DNA of 42,885 nucleotides from Rubrivivax sp. (GTDB lineage Bacteria > Pseudomonadota > Gammaproteobacteria > Burkholderiales > Burkholderiaceae_C): the NCBI GenBank assembly GCA_022842595.1, contig JALHPF010000012.1, forward strand, positions 101,358-144,242. Direction: 5' to 3'. Shown here one piece after another: positions 1 to 8,576 of the stretch. Under the pieces are notes generated by a model. That model did not search any database, had not been told where the DNA came from, and saw nothing but the letters and a program-made list of their open reading frames with translations. Numbering within the stretch: position 1 is the first letter of the stretch; each line of letters begins with the position of its first letter. A program made the position numbers and the translations under genes.

Positions 1-93
1 GCACAGGCCGACCACGAACACCGCCTTGAAGGGCATCACGATGGCGTCGGTGATGTTCTTGACAGGGCGGGTGACGAAGCTGAAGAGGCTCAT
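1..93 (-). CDS. N-terminal fragment of an unrecognised protein
   Basis: Only the first 31 codons are present and the frame runs off the left edge. The start is the ATG read on the minus strand at 93, preceded by a good ribosome binding site (AGGAG about 8 bases upstream). The visible peptide begins MSLFSFVTRPVKNITD and continues into a hydrophobic run (FKAVFVVGLC) that looks like the start of a membrane helix after a short amphipathic segment. I do not recognise the family from this fragment. It is divergent from the aminopeptidase gene, with a 160-base gap between the two starts. Confidence 0.55.
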   Translation of the reverse strand, partial: MSLFSFVTRPVKNITDAIVMPFKAVFVVGLC

Positions 94-253
94 GGCGGGC
101 TCCTGCGGGGTGGGCTGATGCGATGGCGTGACTGTGCGCCCGGGCCGGCCGCAGCACCAGGGCACTGCGACGAAACGCCGCCAGCGTTCGCGAACTGCAC
201 GTGCCGGCGCCGGGCTGCGCACAATCCAGCCCACGTCCATTTCTGGCCAAGCC

Positions 254-1645
254 ATGACCATCCAGCTGAAAAAGCCCGTTGCTTCCTGCACCCCCATCGT
301 CACCGTCACGCGTGACAGCTACGCCGGCCAGCTGGCCGCAGCGCCCGAAACCACCCGCCGCTGGCTGCAGGCCAACGGCTTCAACGGCGCACCCGACACC
401 CACCTGCTGGTGCCCGGGGCCGACGGTGCCATCGCCGCCGCCTGGGCCGGGGTGCGTGGTGCCGACCACCCCTGGGCCCTGGCGGCGCTGCCGCGCAGCC
501 TGCCCAGCGGCAAGTACCGGCTGGCCGAAGGCCCCGTGGCCATCGCCGCCGAGGCCGCGGCGATGTCCTGGGAACTCGGCGGCTACCAGTTCGACCTGTA
601 CAAGCCGGCCAAGCGTGAGCTGCCGGTGCTGATGCTGCCGCCGGGTGCCGACGCCGAGCGCGGCCTGCTGCAGGCGCATGCCATGGCGTCGACGCGTGAC
701 CTCGTCAACACCCCGGCCGAGCACATGGGCCCGGCCGAACTCGCGCAGGCCGTGCAGATGGTGGCCAGGCAGCATGGCGCGAAGTTCCGCCAGGTGGTGG
801 GCGACGCGCTGCTGAAGGCGCCGGGCGGCGGCTTCCCGGCCATCCATGCGGTGGGCCGCGCTGCAGAGGCGCGCCGTGCGCCCCGACTGATCGAGCTGAA
901 CTGGGGCCAGCCGCAACACCCGCGGCTGTGCATCGTCGGCAAGGGCGTGTGTTTCGACAGCGGCGGGCTGAACATCAAGGGCGGCGAGGGCATGCGCCTG
1001 ATGAAGAAGGACATGGGCGGCGCCGCCAATGCGCTGGGTCTGGCGCAGATGGTGATGACGCTGAAGCTGCCGGTGCGCCTGCAGCTGCTGATCCCGGCGG
1101 TGGAAAACGCGATCGCCGGCAATGCCTTCCGCCCGGGTGACGTGTTCAAGACCCGGGCCGGGCTGCACATCGAGATCGGCAACACCGACGCCGAAGGCCG
1201 CGTCATCCTGTGCGATGCCCTGGCCTATGGCGCCGAAAGCAAGCCGGCGCTGATGATCGACATGGCCACGCTCACCGGCGCGGCGCGCGTGGCGCTGGGC
1301 GCACAGCTGCCGGCGCTGTTCACGCGCGACCTGGTGCTGGGTCGCGAGCTCGTCGACACCGGCCTGGCGCTGCACGACCCGCTGTGGCACATGCCGCTGT
1401 GGGCCGACTACCACCGCAGCATCGAAAGCGACATCGCCGACATCGTCAACACCGGCCGCAACGGCCTGGGCGGCGCCATCACGGCCGCGCTCTTCCTGGC
1501 GGACTTCGTGCCCGACAGCCTGCCCTGGCTGCATCTGGACCTGTTTGCCTGGAACGACACGCCGCGCCCGGGCCGGCCCGTGGGCGGCGAGGCGCAGACG
1601 CTGCGCACGCTGCTGCGCTATCTGGAATCGCGCTTCGGCGGCTGA
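254..1645 (+). CDS. leucyl aminopeptidase family protein (peptidase family M17)
   Basis: Metal-dependent cytosolic aminopeptidase that removes N-terminal residues from peptides. The family signature NTDAEGR is present (about residues 312-318), as is the upstream metal and catalytic segment GVCFDSGGLNIKGG ending in a MKKDMGG motif. At 463 residues it is shorter than the classical PepA (about 500), as is usual for the branch with a reduced N-terminal domain. I chose the ATG at 254 (MTIQLKKPVAS). The open frame extends further upstream to 128, but that part encodes arginine- and proline-rich sequence unlike the family. The 3' end overlaps the convergent gene at 1618 by 28 bases. Recognition of the family is firm; the exact paralogue (PepA or PepB-like) is not settled. 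Confidence 0.9.
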   Translation: MTIQLKKPVASCTPIVTVTRDSYAGQLAAAPETTRRWLQANGFNGAPDTHLLVPGADGAIAAAWAGVRGADHPWALAALPRSLPSGKYRLAEGPVAIAAEAAAMSWELGGYQFDLYKPAKRELPVLMLPPGADAERGLLQAHAMASTRDLVNTPAEHMGPAELAQAVQMVARQHGAKFRQVVGDALLKAPGGGFPAIHAVGRAAEARRAPRLIELNWGQPQHPRLCIVGKGVCFDSGGLNIKGGEGMRLMKKDMGGAANALGLAQMVMTLKLPVRLQLLIPAVENAIAGNAFRPGDVFKTRAGLHIEIGNTDAEGRVILCDALAYGAESKPALMIDMATLTGAARVALGAQLPALFTRDLVLGRELVDTGLALHDPLWHMPLWADYHRSIESDIADIVNTGRNGLGGAITAALFLADFVPDSLPWLHLDLFAWNDTPRPGRPVGGEAQTLRTLLRYLESRFGG

Positions 1646-2595
1646 CTCGCTGCGGCTTCGGCTGCAGGCAAGGCGGGCAGGGCCTGCCGCAAAGCCGCGG
1701 GCAGGCCGCCCTCGGGCGTCGACAGGCGACAGCCGCCGCCATCGGCCGGGCACCAGAGCAGCTGGGTGTCGGTGAGCCAGAGGCTGGCCACGCCGCCGGC
1801 GGGCCCGAGCAGGTCGACGCGCCGGGCTTCGGGCAGGCGGCTCAGCGCGCTGGGCTGGCCGAACCGGCGGTCCGCGGCCGCTGCCGTGTCGGCCCAGCCC
1901 GGCGGGGCAATGCCAAGGTCCGCGCCGTCGATGCGCCAGCGCAGCGGTGTTGCGGCAGCGCGTCCGACCTCGGCAGCAGACGCTTCGGCCCGCGGTGACA
2001 GGGCGGCCATCGGGCCCGGCGTCGACAGGCTTTCCGCTGGCCGGCTGCGTGCCGGGGCCGCGGCAGGAACTGGCGGTGCCGCGGCTTCAGTTTCCGCAGG
2101 GCGGGCCATGGCCTTCGCTTGAGCCGTGGCGTCGGCCACCGCAGGCCTGGCCGGTGCGGCCGGCGTGGCCGGTGTGGATCGAGGGCCGGTGACCGTGATC
2201 GTGGGCGCAGCGGCATCCGGCGCCGGTGCTTCCCTTCGCATAGCCTGCCGGGTCTCTGCCGAGGATGCCGCAGCTGGTGGGGCCGGCGCTGTCGCAACGG
2301 CTGGTTGCGGCCCGTCTGCGGCCGGTCCTGGCGGGCTGCCTTGCCAGATCAGCCCGAGCACGCCCGCCAGCAGCACCGTGGCCAGCGCGCCTGAAGCGCC
2401 CAGCGGCCCCGGCAGCCACCAGCGGCGGGGCAGTGGTGGTGCCGCTGGCCGTTCGTCCAGCGCGCGGTGGGCTGCCGCGACGATCTGCGCCCGCAGATGC
2501 GCAGGTGGCTGCCGATCGGCGTCGGGTGCATGGCGCAGCGCGGCGCGCAGATGTTCGTCGCGCGGCAGGTCGTTGGGGGCTTTCGGGTTCGTCAT
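1618..2595 (-). CDS. single-pass membrane protein, probable anti-sigma factor partner of the ECF sigma gene
   Basis: A 325-residue protein with an N-terminal cytoplasmic part (about 1-57), one clear membrane helix (about 63-85, GASGALATVLLAGVLGL) and a long Ala/Pro-rich periplasmic linker. It ends in a compact domain containing LRWRIDGADLGI and WLTDTQLLWC. It starts 10 bases after the stop of the ECF sigma gene, so the two are surely cotranscribed. That topology and position are typical of anti-sigma factors, but I see no zinc-binding HxxxCxxC motif, so the role is inferred from context. The ATG at 2595 is chosen; an in-frame ATG at 2616 would overlap the sigma gene. The 3' end overlaps the aminopeptidase gene convergently. 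Confidence 0.7.
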   Translation of the reverse strand: MTNPKAPNDLPRDEHLRAALRHAPDADRQPPAHLRAQIVAAAHRALDERPAAPPLPRRWWLPGPLGASGALATVLLAGVLGLIWQGSPPGPAADGPQPAVATAPAPPAAASSAETRQAMRREAPAPDAAAPTITVTGPRSTPATPAAPARPAVADATAQAKAMARPAETEAAAPPVPAAAPARSRPAESLSTPGPMAALSPRAEASAAEVGRAAATPLRWRIDGADLGIAPPGWADTAAAADRRFGQPSALSRLPEARRVDLLGPAGGVASLWLTDTQLLWCPADGGGCRLSTPEGGLPAALRQALPALPAAEAAASQPPKRDSR

Positions 2596-2605
2596 CGCCA
2601 CGTCC

Positions 2606-3238
2606 TCAGCGGCCACCCGTGCCCGCCAGCGGCGCAGCGAGGTAGGCGCCCATGCAGGTGCGCAGCTTGCTCATGGCGTAACGCAGCCGCGTCTTGGCGG
2701 TCTCGAAACCCAGCGACAGGCCGCGGGCGAGTTCGTCGACGCTGAGGCCGTCTTCGTGGTGCAGCAGGAACACCGTCTTCTGCGCCACGGGCAGGCCCTC
2801 CAGGCAGTCCAGAAGCTGGCGGCCGGCGGCGCGCCAGTGCGCCTGGTCGTCGGCGCCGGGTGGGGGCCAGGCGGCCCAGGCCGTGCCGGCAGGCTCGAAC
2901 GGCGGTGCATCGTCGTCGCTGCCGGGCAGTGCAGTTTCGCGGCCGCTGCGGCGCAGGCAGTCGACGGCGCGGTGATGCGCCAGCGTGAACAGCCAGGTGC
3001 GGAAGCTGGCACCCTGCGGCTGCCAGCGCTGGCGGGCCTCGATGGCGCGCAGCCAGGTGTCCTGAAACACCTCGTCGGCCTGGCCGCCGGCTTCGCGGCC
3101 CAGCAGGCGGTGCACGAAGCGGTAAAGCGCCGCCTGGTGGCGGTCGTACAGGCGCTCGAAGGCGGTGCCGTCGCCCGCGGCATAGGCGCGCATCAGGGTG
3201 TCGTCGTCGAGGGGCTCGGGGCTCGTGGGGGCTGGCAT
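2606..3238 (-). CDS. RNA polymerase sigma factor, ECF (sigma-70 family)
   Basis: 210 residues, the usual size for an extracytoplasmic-function sigma factor. Region 2 is visible at about residues 25-100 (AFERLYDRHQAALYRF, then ADEVFQDTWLRAIE and FRTWLFTLAHHRAVDCLRR). Region 4 is at about 140-192 (LLDCLEGLPVAQKTVFLLHH, then GLSVDELARGL and TAKTRLRYAMSKLR). No sigma-3 domain is present, as expected. It is followed after 10 bases by a membrane protein that is a probable anti-sigma factor, and it is divergent from an exported vWA-domain protein. The 157-base divergent region carries an 8-bp inverted repeat that could be the promoter element for both directions. The stimulus is unknown. Confidence 0.9.
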   Translation of the reverse strand: MPAPTSPEPLDDDTLMRAYAAGDGTAFERLYDRHQAALYRFVHRLLGREAGGQADEVFQDTWLRAIEARQRWQPQGASFRTWLFTLAHHRAVDCLRRSGRETALPGSDDDAPPFEPAGTAWAAWPPPGADDQAHWRAAGRQLLDCLEGLPVAQKTVFLLHHEDGLSVDELARGLSLGFETAKTRLRYAMSKLRTCMGAYLAAPLAGTGGR

Positions 3239-3298
3239 GCGGGCGGGGTACGGGCGCGGCAGTGTGCCACCCCGCTTGTACGCACCAGCGGCTGCGAT

Positions 3299-3343
3299 GG
3301 GGTGAAACCTTCATCGAAAAATTTCGCTCGCGCCCTTCACCCC
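3299..3343. promoter_or_regulatory. inverted repeat in the divergent ECF-sigma/vWA region, candidate paired ECF promoters
   Basis: GGGGTGAA at 3299-3306 is repeated in exact reverse complement as TTCACCCC at 3336-3343, with 29 bases between. On the plus strand the motif continues as GGGGTGAAACCTTC, which resembles the -35 boxes (GAAAC/GAACC type) of several ECF sigma groups. On the minus strand the same 8-mer faces the sigma gene. One candidate -35 therefore points at each divergent gene, about 90-100 bases from either start codon. Whether it is a promoter pair or an operator is inference. Confidence 0.35.
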
Positions 3344-3395
3344 GTCAGCTGCGCTCCGCCGTATCAGCCCTTGTCCCCACCGACTGGAGCCGACG

Positions 3396-4928
3396 ATGAA
3401 CCCCATCCCCCTGCACACCCCCCTGCGCACCGCACTGAGCCTGGCCCTGGTTGGCCTGGCCTTGGCCAGCACCCTGCGGACCGATGCCGCCATGGCCCGC
3501 GAATGGCTGTCGCCTTCGCCGCCGTCGCCACGCACCGCCCCGCAGCAGGACGATGCCCCCGACCCTGCTGCACCCTGGGCCGGCCGGCTGTGGGCAGGCC
3601 CGCAGGCCGGCGCGCCAGCCACGCCCAGCGCCAGTGACTGCCGGCGCCCGCCGGCGCCGTTCACGCTCGAAAGTCCGCCCGAAGTGATGCGTCGGCTGGG
3701 GCATGCGGAAACGCCGGCTGCACCGGCGATGGCCGGTGCAGCCGGGCGTGCCGAGAGCCTGTCGAAGCACACGGCCCGCGAAGCCGCTGCCCCGGTGGTC
3801 ACCCCGACCGCTGCGCCGCCCGCACCTGCCGCCGATGCGAGCCTCGTGGCGCCAGCGCCCACTGCCGGCCCCGCGCCGAACCGCCGCCGCCCCGCAGACG
3901 AACCCGTGTCCGCCGGCGTCGTCGACGACAACGCCGACTTCGGCGAATACCTGGCCTACCGCGCCCGCAACCTGCAGCGTGTGCCGCGCGACCTGGCCGT
4001 GGCCGAGCGGGTGCGCCTGGACGTGCGCGACGCCGGCGGACGCCCGGTGCCCGACGCGGCCGTGACGGTTCATGCCGCCGGCCGCGCCCAGCCGCTGTGG
4101 GCGCGCACCGACGCCGCCGGCCGTGCCTGGCTGATGCCGCAGGCCGACATGGCCGGCAGCGTGTTCGAGGTGCAGGTCAGCAAGGGTGGCGAGAGCACAC
4201 GCGTGCTGTGGCAGCGCGGCCAGAAAGATGCGCTGCAGGCGCGCCTGAGTGCTGCGCCGCAGCAGCGGGCCCGGCTCGATGTCGCCTTCCTGATCGACGC
4301 CACCGGCTCGATGGCCGACGAGATCGACAAGTTGAAGCGCTCGATGCGCAGCATCGCCGACCAGATCGCGCAGCTGCCGAGCCGCCCCGACCTGTGCTTC
4401 GCCTTGGTGGCCTACCGCGACCGCGGCGACGACTTCTTTGTTCGCGGTGCCGACTTCAGCCATCACCTGGGCGCCTTCCAGGCAACGCTGGCGCAGCTGC
4501 AGGCCGGTGGCGGCGGCGACATGCCCGAAGCCCTGAGCGAGGCGCTGCACACCGCCGTGCACCGCTTGTCCTGGCGCGGCGAGGGCACCGCGCGCCTGGT
4601 GCTGCTGGTGGCCGACGCACCGCCACACCTGGACCGTGGCGCGCCGCATTTCGACGACGACCTGCGTGGGGCGCTGGGCCGCGGCATCAAGCTGCTGGCG
4701 GTGGGTGCCAGCGGGCTGGACCCGACGGGCGAATACAGCATGCGCCAGGCGGCGCAGTTCACCGGCGGGCGCTTCGTCTTCTTGACCTATGCCGACGCCC
4801 ACGACCCGGCCAGCGGCCCGGGCCGCGCGACGGCGCACGACGTGCGCAACTACTCGGTGCAGAGCCTGGACACCCTGGTGGTGAAGCTGGTGGCCGACGA
4901 GATGGCAAGCTGGCCGGAAAAACCCTGA
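3396..4928 (+). CDS. exported von Willebrand factor A-domain protein
   Basis: 510 residues. The N-terminus is a signal-peptide-like hydrophobic stretch (TALSLALVGLALAS, about 12-25), followed by a long low-complexity Pro/Ala region to about 175. A beta-rich region at about 200-280 (LDVRDAGGRPVPDAAVTVHA) looks like a carboxypeptidase-regulatory or Ig-like domain. The vWA domain starts at about 296, with an intact MIDAS motif DATGS at 301-305 and a later Asp in GGGGDMPEAL. Such domains bind ligands or proteins through a metal ion. The start ATG lies behind CTGGAGCC. The gene is divergent from the ECF sigma/membrane protein pair, suggesting it is a target or effector of that sigma factor. No partner or substrate can be named. 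Confidence 0.8.
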   Translation: MNPIPLHTPLRTALSLALVGLALASTLRTDAAMAREWLSPSPPSPRTAPQQDDAPDPAAPWAGRLWAGPQAGAPATPSASDCRRPPAPFTLESPPEVMRRLGHAETPAAPAMAGAAGRAESLSKHTAREAAAPVVTPTAAPPAPAADASLVAPAPTAGPAPNRRRPADEPVSAGVVDDNADFGEYLAYRARNLQRVPRDLAVAERVRLDVRDAGGRPVPDAAVTVHAAGRAQPLWARTDAAGRAWLMPQADMAGSVFEVQVSKGGESTRVLWQRGQKDALQARLSAAPQQRARLDVAFLIDATGSMADEIDKLKRSMRSIADQIAQLPSRPDLCFALVAYRDRGDDFFVRGADFSHHLGAFQATLAQLQAGGGGDMPEALSEALHTAVHRLSWRGEGTARLVLLVADAPPHLDRGAPHFDDDLRGALGRGIKLLAVGASGLDPTGEYSMRQAAQFTGGRFVFLTYADAHDPASGPGRATAHDVRNYSVQSLDTLVVKLVADEMASWPEKP

Positions 4929-4954
4929 ATGGCGGGCCGCGGGCCCGGGTCTAG

Positions 4955-4982
4955 AATTCTTCGACCGCTTGGTCGGGGAATT
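4955..4982. promoter_or_regulatory. 28-bp palindrome before paaG, candidate PaaR operator
   Basis: AATTC (4955-4959) and CGACC (4962-4966) are mirrored exactly by GGTCG (4971-4975) and GAATT (4978-4982). Only two base pairs in each arm break the symmetry, and the centre lies between 4968 and 4969. The site ends 14 bases before the paaG start codon, so it overlaps or abuts the promoter. A TetR-family gene (paaR) is the last gene of the same operon, and TetR proteins bind palindromes of this size. PaaR as the binding protein is inference. Confidence 0.6.
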
Positions 4983-4996
4983 ATCCAGATGCGCGC

Positions 4997-5788
4997 ATGA
5001 GCGATTCCACCCTTCTCGTTGCTACCGCAGGCGCAGTGCGGCGCATCACGCTGAACCGTCCGGCGGCGCTGAACAGCTTCACCGCAGCGATGCACGGCGA
5101 ACTGCTGCAGGCGCTGAACGACGCAGCCGACGATCCGGCCGTGCGCGTCGTTGTCCTGGCGGGCGCCGGCCGCGGCTTCTGCGCCGGGCAGGACCTGAAC
5201 GACCCGGCCATGGTCGACACCGGTCAGGGGCTGGACGTGGGCGCCGTCATCGAACGCCACTACCGCCCGCTGGCGCTGCGCGTGCGCAGCATGCCGGTGC
5301 CGGTGCTGGCGGCCGTCAACGGCGTGGCGGCCGGCGCCGGCGCCAATCTGGCGCTGTGTTGCGACCTCGTCGTGGCCGCGCGCAGCGCCAGCTTCATCCA
5401 GGCCTTCAGCAAGATCGGCCTCGTGCCCGACTGTGGCGGCAGCTGGCTGCTGCCGCGCCTGGTGGGTCGCGCCCGCGCGCTGGGCCTGGCGATGCTGGGC
5501 GACAAGCTGCCTGCCGAAGAAGCGCAGCGCATCGGGCTCATCTGGCAATGCGTCGACGACGCCGAGTTCCCCGCTGCCGTCGACGCGCTGGCCCTGCGCC
5601 TGGCCGCGCTGCCCAGCCGCGCACTCGCCGCGACGCGCCGGGTGCTCGACGAAGCCGGCACGCTGGATCTGGCCGGCGCATTGACGCTGGAAGCCCAGGC
5701 GCAGCGCGAACTCGGCAGCGCCGCCGATTTCGCCGAAGGGGTGGCTGCCTTCAAGGCCCGGCGTCTGCCAACGTTCAGGGACCGCTGA
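4997..5788 (+). CDS. paaG: 2-(1,2-epoxy-1,2-dihydrophenyl)acetyl-CoA isomerase PaaG
   Basis: Crotonase-fold enzyme of 263 residues. In the phenylacetate pathway PaaG converts the ring epoxide made by PaaABCE into the oxepin-CoA that is later opened. The crotonase signature is clear: LNRPAALNSF at the N-terminus, the oxyanion-hole segments AGAGRGFCAGQDL and NGVAAGAGANLALCCDLVVA, and the Asp-containing FSKIGLVPDCGGSWLLPRLVG typical of PaaG-type isomerases. It is the first gene of the paa operon, immediately downstream of a palindrome. paaI starts 2 bases after its stop. A generic enoyl-CoA hydratase (PaaF) is the alternative, but the sequence and place favour PaaG. Confidence 0.9.
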   Translation: MSDSTLLVATAGAVRRITLNRPAALNSFTAAMHGELLQALNDAADDPAVRVVVLAGAGRGFCAGQDLNDPAMVDTGQGLDVGAVIERHYRPLALRVRSMPVPVLAAVNGVAAGAGANLALCCDLVVAARSASFIQAFSKIGLVPDCGGSWLLPRLVGRARALGLAMLGDKLPAEEAQRIGLIWQCVDDAEFPAAVDALALRLAALPSRALAATRRVLDEAGTLDLAGALTLEAQAQRELGSAADFAEGVAAFKARRLPTFRDR

Positions 5789-5790
5789 AC

Positions 5791-6252
5791 ATGGACACTC
5801 CCGTTTCTGCGCAGCAGGTGGCCGAAGCCACACGCGAAGCGATGTGGCGGCGCGATCGCGCCAGCCTCGCGCTGGGCATGCAGGTGCTGGCCATCGGCCC
5901 GGGCACGGCGCGGCTGGCGATGATGGTGCGCGAAGACATGCTCAACGGCCTGGACACCTGCCACGGCGGCGTTGTCAGCACCCTGGCCGACAGCGCCTTC
6001 GCCTTTGCCTGCAACAGCTACAACGAGCAGACCGTGGCCTCGGGCTTCGACATCAACCTGCTGGCCGCGGCCCGTGCTGGCGACGTGCTCACGGCCGACG
6101 CGGTGGAGCTGAGCCGGTCGGGCCGTACCGGCGTGTACGACGTGGCCGTGCGCAACCAGCACGGCTTGCTGGTGGCCAGCTTCCGCGGCCGGTCGTACAC
6201 TCTCAAGGGCCAGCCGCTGGTGCCCGGCCTGCCGATGGGCAAGCCACGATGA
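5791..6252 (+). CDS. paaI: hydroxyphenylacetyl-CoA thioesterase PaaI
   Basis: Hotdog-fold thioesterase of 153 residues that hydrolyses stalled aryl-CoA intermediates and so returns free CoA. The PaaI signature is visible: NGLDTCHGGVVSTLADSAFA (about 51-70) contains the conserved Asn and the Gly-Gly-Asp-type helix start, followed by FDINLLAAARAGDVLTADA and GRTGVYDVAVRNQ. The frame is open far upstream, but the ATG at 5791, 2 bases after the paaG stop, gives the family length. Its stop overlaps the paaK start as ATGA (6249-6252), which indicates translational coupling. Confidence 0.92.
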   Translation: MDTPVSAQQVAEATREAMWRRDRASLALGMQVLAIGPGTARLAMMVREDMLNGLDTCHGGVVSTLADSAFAFACNSYNEQTVASGFDINLLAAARAGDVLTADAVELSRSGRTGVYDVAVRNQHGLLVASFRGRSYTLKGQPLVPGLPMGKPR

Positions 6253-7550
6253 AGGCGACGACACGCGGCGGCCTGGACGCCATCGAACACGCCAGCCGCG
6301 ACGAGCTGCAGGCGCTGCAGTTGCAGCGCCTGCAAAGCTCGCTGCGCCATGCCTACGACAAGGTGCCGCACACCCGCGCCGCCTTCGATGCCGCCGGTGT
6401 CCACCCGTCGGACTGCCGGCAGCTGGCCGACCTGGCGAAATTCCCGTTCACCACGAAGGCCGACCTGCGCGCGAACTACCCGTTCGGCATGTTCGCGGTG
6501 CCGCGGCAGCAACTGGTGCGGCTGCATGCTTCGTCGGGCACCACTGGCAAGCCCACCGTGGTCGGCTACACGCAGGGCGACATCGACACCTGGGCGCACC
6601 TGGTGGCGCGCAGCATCCATGCCTCGGGCGGGCGTGCCGGCGACATCGTGCACGTGGCCTATGGCTATGGCCTGTTCACCGGGGGCCTGGGCGCGCACTA
6701 CGGCGCCGAGAAGCTGGGCTGCACGGTGGTGCCGATGGGCGGCGGCCAGACCGAGAAGCAGCTGCAGCTGATCGAGGACTTCCGCCCCGACCTGATCATG
6801 GTCACGCCCAGCTACATGCAGGTGCTGATCGAGGAAATGCGCCGCCGCGGCCAGGACCCGCGCCGCATGAGCATCCGCACCGGCATCTTCGGCGCCGAGC
6901 CCTGGACCGAGGCCATGCGCCGCGAGATCGAGCAGGCCGCCGACATCGACGCCGTGGACATCTACGGTCTCAGCGAGGTGATGGGGCCGGGCGTGGCCAA
7001 CGAATGCATCGAGAGCAAGGACGGGCCGGTGATCTGGGAAGACCATTTCTACCCCGAGATCGTCGACCCCGAAACCGGCGCCGTGCTGCCCGACGGCGAG
7101 GAAGGCGAACTCGTCTTCACGACGCTGACGAAGGAAGCCCTGCCGGTGGTGCGCTACCGCACGCGTGACCTCACCCGCCTGCTGCCACCCACCGCGCGCA
7201 GCATGCGGCGCATGGGCAAGATCGTCGGCCGCAGCGACGACATGCTCATCATCCGCGGCGTCAACCTGTTCCCGACGCAGATCGAGGAGATCGTGCTGCA
7301 GCACGGCCGCCTGTCGGGCCAATACCAGCTGGTGGTGACGCGGCCAGCCTTGCTGGACGAGGTCGAGGTGCGCTGCGAGCTCGCCGCCGAATTCCGCAAC
7401 GACGACCGCGACGCGCTGGCGCATGAACTGCAGCAGCGCATCAAGGCCCTCACCGGCGTCAGCACCGCGGTCGACGTCGGGCTGCCCGAAAGCATCGAAC
7501 GCACCCTGGTCGGCAAGGCTCGCCGCGTCGTCGACCAACGCCCGAGATAA
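6249..7550 (+). CDS. paaK: phenylacetate-CoA ligase PaaK
   Basis: 433 residues, matching the PaaK family. It adenylates phenylacetate and joins it to CoA, the entry step of the pathway. Motifs in order: the phosphate-binding loop ASSGTTGKPTV (about 94-104), YGYGLFTGGLGAHYGAEKLG, the adenine-binding YGLSEVMGPGVANEC, and the hinge region with GRSDDMLIIRGVNLFP. The ATG at 6249 overlaps the paaI stop. An upstream frame extension is open but overlaps paaI entirely and is not used. paaA follows after 12 bases. Confidence 0.95.
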   Translation: MKATTRGGLDAIEHASRDELQALQLQRLQSSLRHAYDKVPHTRAAFDAAGVHPSDCRQLADLAKFPFTTKADLRANYPFGMFAVPRQQLVRLHASSGTTGKPTVVGYTQGDIDTWAHLVARSIHASGGRAGDIVHVAYGYGLFTGGLGAHYGAEKLGCTVVPMGGGQTEKQLQLIEDFRPDLIMVTPSYMQVLIEEMRRRGQDPRRMSIRTGIFGAEPWTEAMRREIEQAADIDAVDIYGLSEVMGPGVANECIESKDGPVIWEDHFYPEIVDPETGAVLPDGEEGELVFTTLTKEALPVVRYRTRDLTRLLPPTARSMRRMGKIVGRSDDMLIIRGVNLFPTQIEEIVLQHGRLSGQYQLVVTRPALLDEVEVRCELAAEFRNDDRDALAHELQQRIKALTGVSTAVDVGLPESIERTLVGKARRVVDQRPR

Positions 7551-7562
7551 GGACACCGCCGC

Positions 7563-8576
7563 ATGTACACCCAAGCCATGGACACCGCGCCGGCCGAGCC
7601 GGTGGCACCGCTACGCAGCCCGACCGAAGCAGCACGTGACGCCACGCGCGAAGCCGCCTTCGAAGCCCGCGTCGCTTCTGGTGCCTTCGTCGAACCACAG
7701 GACTGGATGCCAGCGCACTACCGCAAGACCCTGGTGCGGCAGATCAGCCAGCACGCGCACAGCGAATGCGTGGGCATGCTGCCCGAAGGCAACTGGGTGT
7801 CGCGTGCGCCCACGCTCAAGCGCAAGACCATCCTGCTGGCGAAGATCCAGGACGAAGCCGGCCACGGCCTGTACCTTTACGCCGCTGCCGAGACCCTGGG
7901 CACCAGCCGCGACCAGATGCTGGCGGCACTGCACAGCGGCCAGGCCAAGTACAGCAGCATCTTCAACTACCCGACCTTGAGCTGGGCCGACATCGGCACC
8001 ATCGGTTGGCTGGTCGACGGCGCGGCCATCATGAACCAGGTGCCGCTCACGCGCTGCAGCTACGCGCCCTACGCCCGCGCCATGGTGCGTGTGTGCCGCG
8101 AGGAGAGTTTCCACCAGCGCCAGGGTTTCGACAGCCTGCTGGTGATGATGCGCGAAGGCACCGAGGCCCAGCGCGCGATGGTGCAGGACGCCGTCAACCG
8201 CTGGTGGTGGCCCAGCCTGATGATGTTCGGCCCGCCCGACGCCGACAGCCCGAACAGTGCGCAGAGCATGCGCTGGGGCATCAAGCGGCTGTCGAACGAC
8301 GAGCTTCGGCAGAAGTTCGTCGACGCCTGCGTCGAACAGGCGAGGGTGCTGGGCGTGAGCTTGCCCGACCCCGAGCTGAAGTGGAACGAGGCCAGAGGCC
8401 ACCACGACTTCGGCGCCATCGACTGGGCCGAGTTCTGGCGTGTCGTTGGCGGCCACGGCCCCTGCAACGCCGAACGGCTGGGCGCCCGCGTCAAGGCCTG
8501 GGATGACGGCGCCTGGGTGCGCGACGCGGCGCTGGCGCATGCGCGCAAGAACGCCACGAGGGAGCTTGCGGCATGA
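7563..8576 (+). CDS. paaA: phenylacetyl-CoA 1,2-epoxidase subunit PaaA
   Basis: Catalytic subunit (337 residues) of the bacterial multicomponent monooxygenase PaaABCE, a di-iron enzyme that epoxidises the aromatic ring of phenylacetyl-CoA. Iron-ligand motifs of the ferritin-like fold are visible: [11 protein letters not shown] (ExxH) and [11 protein letters not shown] (ExxH). The motif [18 protein letters not shown] is strongly conserved in PaaA. An in-frame ATG at 7578 (MDTAPAEP) is an alternative start. The stop overlaps the paaB start as ATGA at 8573-8576. Confidence 0.96.
   Translation: MYTQAMDTAPAEPVAPLRSPTEAARDATREAAFEARVASGAFVEPQDWMPAHYRKTLVRQISQHAHSECVGMLPEGNWVSRAPTLKRKTILLAKIQDEAGHGLYLYAAAETLGTSRDQMLAALHSGQAKYSSIFNYPTLSWADIGTIGWLVDGAAIMNQVPLTRCSYAPYARAMVRVCREESFHQRQGFDSLLVMMREGTEAQRAMVQDAVNRWWWPSLMMFGPPDADSPNSAQSMRWGIKRLSNDELRQKFVDACVEQARVLGVSLPDPELKWNEARGHHDFGAIDWAEFWRVVGGHGPCNAERLGARVKAWDDGAWVRDAALAHARKNATRELAA

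Noticed and set aside
128..253. An N-terminal extension of the aminopeptidase to 128
   Set aside because: The extra 42 residues are Arg/Pro/Gln-rich and unlike the family; the ATG at 254 fits the M17 N-terminus.
2126..3637. A 503-codon plus-strand frame covering the sigma and membrane-protein genes
   Set aside because: Composition is Ala/Gly/Arg-rich without motifs, while the minus strand carries clear sigma-factor regions 2 and 4. It is a shadow.
4941..4982. Clustered restriction-site-like sequence (GGGCCC, TCTAGA-like, GAATTC) suggesting a cloning junction
   Set aside because: The bases lie in a natural intergenic region and the GAATTC belongs to a symmetrical palindrome before paaG; both flanks are ordinary chromosomal genes in sensible order.
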